Position numbers and translations under genes: made by a program. Below are positions 57,241-62,817 of a stretch of DNA of 62,817 nt, one piece after another. Within the stretch, counting starts at the first letter, position 1, and each line of letters begins with the position of its first letter. A model generated the notes under the pieces. It was not told where the DNA came from, ran no database searches, and saw only the letters and a list, made by a program, of their open reading frames with translations. Where the stretch lies: assembly GCA_003224755.1 (NCBI GenBank), contig QHZR01000079.1, positions 1 through 62,817 of the forward strand. Reading direction: 5' to 3'. The DNA is from Acidobacteriota bacterium (GTDB lineage Bacteria > Acidobacteriota > Terriglobia > Terriglobales > Acidobacteriaceae).

Positions 57241-57335
57241 TCAGCGGTGAGCAATGAGTCGTGAGCGGCGAGCCCTTGGTTGCGGGCACCTCCGCTGTTG
57301 CTCACCGTTCATTGCTCGCTGCTCACAGGCTGAAA
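57241..57335. repeat. GAGCAATGAG-type imperfect inverted repeat upstream of OPT
   Basis: GCGGTGAGCAATGAGTCGTG and the later CACCGTTCATTGCTCGCTGC pair imperfectly. The element sits in the 340-base gap between the divergent OPT and zinc-ribbon genes (57211-57550). The rest of the gap holds a TATAAT at about 57491 as a possible -10 for the zinc-ribbon gene; I see no gene in it. Confidence 0.55.
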
Positions 57336-57550
57336 GCAATGTTGATTTCCAATGCCTCTACAGCAACTTTTGTACGGTCCATAGGTTCATACAGCTTGAA
57401 TAGGCCGCGCCGCAACTTAGCACGGGCATGGCCGATTTACAAGTTCGGTCCCTGTACTGATTCCTAGGACGGATTCGGTCTCCGTCGCCCTATAATGAAC
57501 TACGCCACCTGTCTGATTCGCCTTCTTGGCAGGTTTTGAGGGTATCAGTC

Positions 57551-57760
57551 ATGTTTCGAAGCAGTTTTCATTGCCCGGACTGCGGCGGTTCGGATGCGTA
57601 TCGCTCCCGGCGCCGCACTTTCTTCGAGAAATACGTTCTGCCGTTCTTCCTTCTAAAGCCGGTTCGCTGCGCAAATTGTTACTTACGGATCAACGTTTCC
57701 GCGCTGATTCCGGTGCGCGAGCGGGAGCATCGGCAAGTACATACCCAGGCAGCGGCCTGA
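57551..57760 (+). CDS. Small zinc-ribbon protein, 69 aa
   Basis: MFRSSFHCPDCGGSDAYRSR carries a CPDC knuckle, and PVRCANCYLRINVSAL carries a second CANC knuckle, together a zinc ribbon. A hydrophobic stretch (FFEKYVLPFFLLKPVR) lies between. I recall similar CPxC...FLLxPxRCxxC proteins of about 70-100 residues in Acidobacteriota; no function known. ATG 57551 is preferred to an upstream in-frame start. Nothing shows its partners; it lies before comF. Confidence 0.7.
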   Translation: MFRSSFHCPDCGGSDAYRSRRRTFFEKYVLPFFLLKPVRCANCYLRINVSALIPVREREHRQVHTQAAA

Positions 57761-57912
57761 GCAATTGCCTGTGCGAGCAGTCCTAGCTATACTGGATGCA
57801 ATTCGTGCGGCTGGAGCCTAACCAGGCGCCGTACGAGGGAGGCTAGGTCTTCAGCAGTACCGGAGACACAACTCGCCAGGCCGTTCCCGCCGGGCAGACT
57901 CGGCTGAATTCT

Positions 57913-58728
57913 GTGGTTTCGGGAGCGGTGGTTGTCGCCCCGGGCCTTTTCGCTGCGCTGTTCCCTTCCGATTGCCGTCTTTGCGGCGCTCCTCTGCGAG
58001 AAATTTCTCGCCTGCCAGTATGCCCAAACTGCTTGCTGGCAATGACGCCTATTACGGGCGAAACCTGCGAAATCTGCAGTGACGGCGTATTAGGGAGCAC
58101 CCATAATTGGGGTGCCGCGACACGTAGGATGGAGTGCGCCGCCTGTCAGAAGGAGAAGCCATCCTTCACCAAAGCAACCGCTTATGGCGCGTACGACGGA
58201 GGTTTGCGGGAACTGATTCATCTGCTGAAGTACGAGCGAGTTGAGCCAGCTGCGGGTGTTTTGGGAACGATGCTGGCCGAGGCCATCGGGAAGCTGCAAG
58301 TCTCCTCAAAGTCTTTGGTGGTTGTTCCTGTGCCGCTCTATGCGGGCAAGCGGCGTGAGCGAGGATTCAACCAGGCAGAGTTAATCGCTCGCAAGGCACT
58401 CAAGGAGCTTACCTTCGATAATGCGCAGCTCATGATAGATGCTCTTGAGCGCACTCGCCCGACCGCGTCGCAAATCGGCTGGACGCGGCCGCAGCCGCGC
58501 GAAAACATTCGCGGCGCGTTTCGCGTAGCGCATCCAAATAAGATAGACGGTCGAGACGTTCTGCTCGTGGACGATGTTTTCACTACGGGAACGACCGCAT
58601 CCGAGTGCGCGCGCATTCTTCTGAAGGCAGGCGCGCAGAACGTTTGGGTAGCGACCGTGGCGCGCACTCTGAAGCATCAGGAAGCTCTAGAAATTGGGCC
58701 GCAGTTTGAAACTGCGCAGGCATCATGA
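57913..58728 (+). CDS. comF: ComF family phosphoribosyltransferase-like protein
   Basis: A 271-residue protein related to the competence factor ComF. The N-terminal zinc-binding part has [12 protein letters not shown] and CEICSDGV with CAACQ. The type I phosphoribosyltransferase domain has [39 protein letters not shown] and the PRPP loop [17 protein letters not shown] (near 215). The start is a GTG at 57913 ([17 protein letters not shown]). It supports DNA uptake in competent species; here the HNH gene overlaps its stop by four bases, which points to DNA handling. Confidence 0.92.
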   Translation: MVSGAVVVAPGLFAALFPSDCRLCGAPLREISRLPVCPNCLLAMTPITGETCEICSDGVLGSTHNWGAATRRMECAACQKEKPSFTKATAYGAYDGGLRELIHLLKYERVEPAAGVLGTMLAEAIGKLQVSSKSLVVVPVPLYAGKRRERGFNQAELIARKALKELTFDNAQLMIDALERTRPTASQIGWTRPQPRENIRGAFRVAHPNKIDGRDVLLVDDVFTTGTTASECARILLKAGAQNVWVATVARTLKHQEALEIGPQFETAQAS

Positions 58729-59360
58729 AAATGTCCGGACACAGGCACAATTCGGGGACCGACAGGGGTACTCCACATCTCGCCGATTTTGCGAGGACCG
58801 GGAATACTGTGACTGTTTTTGGCTTCCATCAGGAGAGCGACGCACAGGCCTTGCACGCGCCGGTGCTGGTTCTCAACGCCTCCTATGAACCAATCAATGT
58901 CTGTGCCGCGCGCCGTGCAATCGTGCTGGTGTTGAAGGGCGTCGCGATGGCGGAAGAGGAAAACGGACACTTTCTCCATGCTGCGCGGTTTGCCTTGCGC
59001 GTGCCCTCAGTTATTCGCCTGCTCGAGTACCGCCGAATTCCGCATCAGACCCGGGCTCTTTCGCGCAAGAATATTCTCCTGCGCGATCGCAACACCTGTC
59101 AGTACTGCGGCGAGGTTCTTTCTTCGGGTGACCTGACCCTTGATCACGTGATGCCACGCTCCCGCGGAGGCGCATCGAGTTGGGAGAATCTGGTTGCTTG
59201 CTGCCATCTCTGCAATCGTCGCAAGGGAAATCAACTGCCTGTTGAAGCCAGTATGAAGCTGCTGCGGGAGCCGCACGCCTTCAATCTGCATACCAGTCGT
59301 CATATCATGCGGCTGATGGGCCGCTCGGACGATAAGTGGCGGAAATATTTGTTCTATTAG
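58725..59360 (+). CDS. HNH endonuclease-type protein
   Basis: A 211-residue protein. The N-terminal part (about 45-110: [36 protein letters not shown]) matches the common HNH protein of Acidobacteriota and other phyla. The HNH core is [20 protein letters not shown] and [20 protein letters not shown] followed by [11 protein letters not shown], with two CxxC zinc pairs and the catalytic DH. It overlaps comF by four bases. It is likely a host protein of unknown DNA role, not part of a restriction system, as no methylase is near. Confidence 0.92.
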   Translation: MKMSGHRHNSGTDRGTPHLADFARTGNTVTVFGFHQESDAQALHAPVLVLNASYEPINVCAARRAIVLVLKGVAMAEEENGHFLHAARFALRVPSVIRLLEYRRIPHQTRALSRKNILLRDRNTCQYCGEVLSSGDLTLDHVMPRSRGGASSWENLVACCHLCNRRKGNQLPVEASMKLLREPHAFNLHTSRHIMRLMGRSDDKWRKYLFY

Positions 59361-59421
59361 GTTGTGAGCAGTGAGTGACCCAGGGATTTTCGCTGATCAG
59401 CTCAGATAAAACATACTCCGC

Positions 59422-59502
59422 CATTCCGAAGACCTTTAGGTCTGAGGAATCTGCATTTGCTTCTAACTGCAGATTCCTCACCCCTGAAGCGGTTTCGGAA
59501 TG
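59422..59502. repeat. Cruciform intergenic repeat (CATTCCGAA family)
   Basis: Outer arms CATTCCGAA (59422-59430) and TTCGGAATG (59494-59502), inner arms TGAGGAATCTGCA (59443-59455) and TGCAGATTCCTCA (59468-59480), and a small GACC-TTTA-GGTC stem (59431-59442) make a three-stem structure. It lies in the 231-base gap between convergent genes and may terminate both. A half element is at 16612-16666. Confidence 0.85.
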
Positions 59503-59591
59503 ACAATTTCGTTTTTGCTTTGGAAGAGAGAGGGTTTAATGCATTTATCTGCCTTTATCTGTGAAAAGCCGCGGCCAAGCCTTGAACTGGC

Positions 59592-60443
59592 TTACTGCTG
59601 ATCGCTGATTATCCGCTCCAGCTTCTGTTCGTCCGGCTTCTGCTCGCCTTTTGGAATTTCCTTGCCTTCGTACGTGACCGTCACCTTCGAACCAAAGCGC
59701 TTGTAGTCGGTGTATTTAATAATCTCTCGGATGTGAACGTCCTGATACGCGCCCGTGCGGAAGTGCAGGGTGTCATCTGCTTTGGTGTAGGCGGGGAACC
59801 AATAGAGGCCATCCACTTGCTCGCGCCATGTGGTGAACTTCGGGAACAGATTTTCGTTGCTTTTCTTGCGAATGTCAGGAACCGTTTTGCCTGAAGTCTT
59901 CACGATCTGCAGATCCTTATCATCAACCCAGATCCGGCCCTGGAAGTATCGCTTTTTAGCCTCGATCTTTTTGGGGGCAACGTCGAAAACATAGCAATGC
60001 AACTCGTCTTCCTGCTGTTGGCCGATGTAGAGGATGTCATATTCCGGAATTTCATCAGAGGTCAGCACGAATGGCAGCAGGTGGCGAATGTCCTGCAGAT
60101 CCTCGGGCGACATCATAATTTCCGTTAGAGTGTCCTGTGGAGCGTACGTGACATTCTCCAAATGCCTGCCCTGGTTGTCGTAAGTCACGTCGAACACTTC
60201 CCGGTATTCTCCGTTGACGGTGTCCCCGTCGAGCGTTTGCACCCTCACGTCCTGGCGAAACGTGTAATGATCGCGCGCCTCTTTAAATTCTTTTTCCTTT
60301 GCCGCGAACTTCTCAATGATCTGCTGAGACGTGATGCTTTTAGGCTGAGCGGTGCTTAACTGACCTTCCTGCGAATAGGCACCGAACGCAAGAATCAATA
60401 TGGCTGCAAACAAAGGAGAGATAGCGCGAATGAGTTTCATCAT
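59592..60443 (-). CDS. LolA-like exported protein, copy 2
   Basis: A 283-residue exported protein with a signal peptide (LIRAISPLFAAILILAFGAYS). The mature part (about 30-260) is LolA-like, with SQQIIEKFAAKEKEFKEARD, EYREVFDVTYDNQGRH, YVFDVAPKKIEAKKRYFQGR and IWVDDKDLQIVKTSGKTVP, then FTTWREQVDGLYWFPAYTK. It is paralogous to the protein at 60555-61355, with the same order of motifs. Such proteins are abundant in Acidobacteriota, probably periplasmic carriers of hydrophobic ligands; the ligand is unknown. A tail KGEQKPDEQKLERIISDQQ follows. Either tandem ATG may start it. Confidence 0.85.
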   Translation of the reverse strand: MMKLIRAISPLFAAILILAFGAYSQEGQLSTAQPKSITSQQIIEKFAAKEKEFKEARDHYTFRQDVRVQTLDGDTVNGEYREVFDVTYDNQGRHLENVTYAPQDTLTEIMMSPEDLQDIRHLLPFVLTSDEIPEYDILYIGQQQEDELHCYVFDVAPKKIEAKKRYFQGRIWVDDKDLQIVKTSGKTVPDIRKKSNENLFPKFTTWREQVDGLYWFPAYTKADDTLHFRTGAYQDVHIREIIKYTDYKRFGSKVTVTYEGKEIPKGEQKPDEQKLERIISDQQ

Positions 60444-60554
60444 GTCCTGGGGAAATATATCGAAGTTGTAGTTGTCTGTTTTATTAGATGCGGCGAAGGC
60501 AGCCGAAGTCGCCCTTTGGCGTAGGGCGTTACGCGACGAATCTTGGTCCCGCCA

Positions 60555-61355
60555 TCACTGCTGCTTCTTCGGTACGGGAGCGGCCGACTCCCCGTCGCTG
60601 GCCACCTCTGATCCCGCGCACTTGTAGTCTGTGGCTTTGATCGTTCCCTTAATGCGGGCATCGCCGCCGAAAAAGTGCAGCGTATCGTCGGTCGCCGAAT
60701 AGGTCGGGAACCAATATTTACCGTCCACCTGCTCGCGATAGGTCGTAAATTTGGGAAAGAGGTTCTCGTCTCCTTTGCCTCGTTTTTTCGGATGTATGTC
60801 AGGCACCGATTTGCCGGTCATTTTTACGATCTGAAAATCGTGGTCGTCCAACCAGATTCGCCCTTGGAAATATCGCTTGCCCTTCTGAAACTGTTTTGGT
60901 GCAACGTCAAACACATAGGTGTGCAGGTCATCTTCCTGCTGTTTTCCCTGATACAGCACGTTGTATTCAGGCAATTCATCCGTGCTCAATGTGAAATGCA
61001 AGCGGCTCTCGATGTCGTACTGATCTTCTGGGCTGATGGAAATCGAAGGTTGCGGCGCAAACACTACGTTCTTAACTTTCTTTCCGCTCTGATCAAGGGT
61101 TACGTCGGCAACTTGCTGGTATTCGCCGACCGGTTTGTCCCCATCGAGCTGCTGGATCTTGATAACCTGCCGGTAGGTACAACGCTTGCGAACGCTCTTG
61201 AATTCTTTTTCTTTGGCAGTGAATTTCTTGATGATTTCCTGAGCGGTGATTTCTTTAGGAGGCTCAGTAGCGAGGAGTCCTTCTTCTGCGGCGGCAAGGG
61301 AAACCAGAACCATGCTGGCCAGGACTAGAAACATGGCGATTCTTAGATTTTTCAT
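60555..61355 (-). CDS. LolA-like exported protein, copy 1
   Basis: A 266-residue exported protein with a signal peptide (MFLVLASMVLVSLAAAEE) and a LolA-like domain: AQEIIKKFTAKEKEFKSVRK, LDGDKPVGEYQQVADVT, YVFDVAPKQFQKGKRYFQGR, IWLDDHDFQIVKMTGKSVP and FTTYREQVDGKYWFPTYSA. It is the upstream copy of a tandem pair; the next gene starts 112 bases later on the same strand. Both copies keep the full fold, so duplication looks functional. No Lol partner genes are near. Confidence 0.85.
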   Translation of the reverse strand: MKNLRIAMFLVLASMVLVSLAAAEEGLLATEPPKEITAQEIIKKFTAKEKEFKSVRKRCTYRQVIKIQQLDGDKPVGEYQQVADVTLDQSGKKVKNVVFAPQPSISISPEDQYDIESRLHFTLSTDELPEYNVLYQGKQQEDDLHTYVFDVAPKQFQKGKRYFQGRIWLDDHDFQIVKMTGKSVPDIHPKKRGKGDENLFPKFTTYREQVDGKYWFPTYSATDDTLHFFGGDARIKGTIKATDYKCAGSEVASDGESAAPVPKKQQ

Positions 61356-61525
61356 GGTCGTGAATAGAGATGGCGTACAAGATACTTCAAAACTGGCGAT
61401 CGCGGAAGCGCATTCCTGCGCCGCGTCTCCTGAGGCGTCCGCAGCCTACTTGGCCTGACCTGGGCAAGCAGAGCAAGTCGGAGGGGCCGACGACTTGTCT
61501 TTGGTTGTAATATGACGCTTATCCC

Positions 61526-62791
61526 ATGACCCCGGTTCCGCGCACTTCCGCCGAGCCAGCTTCCGCCATCGCGCAGGAATTGGCCCGCTTGGCCACATCT
61601 ACAGAAGTCAAGGCTGCGTTCGAGTGGTTCCGCAACCAGGAGACGGAGTTCGCGCGCTGGCAGCTCGAATTGGCCCGCATTCCTGCCCCCCCTTTTGGTG
61701 AGACTGCCCGCGCAGACTGGCTGGCGGAGCGCTTTCGTACGCTCGGATTGCTTAAGGTCCACAAGGACGGCATCGGCAACGTTTTTGGCAGCAATCCAGG
61801 GCCGTCCACGCCGATGATTTCCATCAGTGCCCATCTGGATACCGTCTTTCCCGCAAACACCCCTCTCAACATCCGGCAGCAGGGCACCAAGCTCTCCGGC
61901 CCCGGCATTTCCGATAATGCGTCCGGAGTCACCGCCCTTCTTGCAATCGCTGGGGCATTTGAAAACTTCAATCTTCCGCACACTGCTTCGTTGCTGTTCA
62001 TCGGTAACGTTGGCGAGGAGGGCGAGGGCGATCTGCGTGGCATGCGCCACATTTTTTCGGATCCCAAATGGAAAGACTCGATCCAGGCCAGTGTGGTGCT
62101 CGACGGAGCGGGAACCGACACAATCGTTGCCGAGGCTCTTGGCAGCCGCCGCTTTGAAGTGACGGTCCGCGGCCCGGGCGGTCACTCTTGGAGCGACTTT
62201 GGTGCTCCTAATCCCATCGTGGTGCTTGGCCGCGCCATTCATCTTTTTTCCCAGACGCGCGTTTCTTCGTCTCCCAAGGCGACGTTTAACGTGGGCGTGA
62301 TTCGCGGGGGTACGTCGGTGAACTCGATTCCCGAATCGGCCAGCATGCGCGTGGATCTCCGGTCGAGTTCAGCATCGGAACTCGAGCGTCTGGCGTTCGA
62401 ATTACGTCGTGCCCTGGAACAGGGCCTTCAAGAGGAGGAAGCACGGAGCGCGAGCGGCCAGAATTCGCATCGCCGTCCACAGTTGAGCTCGGAAATGGTC
62501 GTGATCGGTGATCGGCCTGGCGGCGAGTTGGATTCCGATGCCCGAATTCTGCAAATCGCGCGCGTCGTGGATGCGCATTTAGGCAATAACGCGCACGTGC
62601 AGCGCGCTTCAACCGACGCGAACATTCCTATCTCCATGGGCCGCGAGGCCATCGCCATTGGTGCGGGCGGCAGTGGTGGGGGCGCGCATACACTTCAGGA
62701 GTGGTTCGATACAACCGGAAGGGAGCTTGCTCTGGAACGAATTCTGCTGATCGTTCTCTGCCTGGCGGGGATCGGCCGGCCTGGAGTGTAA
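61526..62791 (+). CDS. M20 family metallopeptidase
   Basis: A 421-residue zinc peptidase of the M20 group (tripeptidase or carboxypeptidase T-like). Zinc ligands are in ISISAHLDTVFPAN (His near 114), GPGISDNASGVTALL (bridging Asp near 138), GNVGEEGEGDLRGMRH (catalytic and metal Glu), and SGGGAHTLQEWFDTTGRE (last His). The dimerisation domain includes VRGPGGHSWSDFGAPNPI and GVIRGGTSVNSIPESA. There is no signal peptide, so it should act in the cytosol. ATG 61526 (MTPVPRTSAEPASA) fits. It is divergent from the LolA-like pair. Confidence 0.92.
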   Translation: MTPVPRTSAEPASAIAQELARLATSTEVKAAFEWFRNQETEFARWQLELARIPAPPFGETARADWLAERFRTLGLLKVHKDGIGNVFGSNPGPSTPMISISAHLDTVFPANTPLNIRQQGTKLSGPGISDNASGVTALLAIAGAFENFNLPHTASLLFIGNVGEEGEGDLRGMRHIFSDPKWKDSIQASVVLDGAGTDTIVAEALGSRRFEVTVRGPGGHSWSDFGAPNPIVVLGRAIHLFSQTRVSSSPKATFNVGVIRGGTSVNSIPESASMRVDLRSSSASELERLAFELRRALEQGLQEEEARSASGQNSHRRPQLSSEMVVIGDRPGGELDSDARILQIARVVDAHLGNNAHVQRASTDANIPISMGREAIAIGAGGSGGGAHTLQEWFDTTGRELALERILLIVLCLAGIGRPGV

Positions 62792-62793
62792 AC

Positions 62794-62817
62794 ATGAAGT
62801 CTGGCAGGTCTCTACAG
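62794..62817 (+). CDS. Possible start of a further gene (cut by the window edge)
   Basis: An ATG right after the M20 gene begins MKSGRSLQ and remains open to the edge. Only eight codons are seen and no ribosome-binding site is clear; too short to name. Confidence 0.2.

Noticed and set aside
61352-62242. A 296-codon open frame on the minus strand
   Set aside because: It is antisense to the M20 peptidase, whose motifs are complete. The minus-strand translation has no recognisable family and an unusual composition.

Overview
The window looks like a chromosomal segment of an Acidobacteriota member, probably of the Terriglobia (Koribacter/Acidobacterium side). The reasons are established family knowledge plus sequence: an alternative complex III (ActABCDEF) cluster followed directly by SCO1 and a caa3-type oxidase, several small proteins that I know mainly from Acidobacteriota (the coiled-coil protein at 28469-28732, the LolA-like pair at 59592-61355, the zinc-ribbon protein at 57551), and dense intergenic hairpin repeats typical of these genomes. 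No rRNA, tRNA, CRISPR array, prophage or complete insertion sequence was seen.

Layout. 1-5.4 kb: translation and RNA modification genes (fmt, rsmB), a pair of unannotated microproteins on the minus strand (1373-1714), a small protein with a repeat-containing promoter (1953), a PASTA protein and a frameshifted cytochrome c. 5.4-9 kb: leuD, leuC and an MFS transporter on the minus strand. 9-13.7 kb: a GT2 glycosyltransferase, a broken multi-membrane protein whose second half carries a copy of the 5' end of the neighbouring HtrA protease gene, the protease itself, a YjbR-like protein and a TIM-barrel sugar isomerase. 13.8-22.2 kb: asnS, a GxxExxY cassette inside inverted repeats, arginase, trpE, a GH31 glucosidase, a TMEM175-type channel and an orphan GvpL/F protein. 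22.2-26.4 kb (minus): sucA, a sensor protein without a kinase, an ECF sigma factor and a His-rich two-helix membrane protein. 26.4-33.6 kb: a phospholipase C remnant, a PA-IL-like/LssY_C fusion, small proteins, an inositol phosphatase, a DUF1684 protein and a swivel-first aconitase.

33.8-47.2 kb is the respiratory core: actA, actB, actC (with a one-base frameshift), actD, actE, actF, a one-helix protein, SCO1, and cox subunits II, I, III and IV, nearly all overlapping or tightly spaced. Together they would take electrons from menaquinol, pass them through ACIII and its heme proteins to the heme domain of subunit II, and reduce oxygen, with SCO1 loading CuA. 47.5-62.8 kb: a giant FAD/Fe-S oxidase, a nucleotidyltransferase, an ABC exporter pair, a PilZ-like protein, YggS, an OPT transporter split by an in-frame TGA, ComF, an HNH protein, two LolA-like paralogues and an M20 peptidase.

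The most unusual signals are modular palindromic repeats lying in frame inside conserved genes (rsmB, aconitase, FAD oxidase, SCO1 leader), the HtrA 5'-end duplication that makes a chimeric gene, the kinase-less sensor/ECF/His-rich membrane module, the microprotein pair, and a high number of broken genes (cytochrome c, actC, OPT, phospholipase C). Some of the single-base breaks are homopolymer-length changes and could be sequencing errors.
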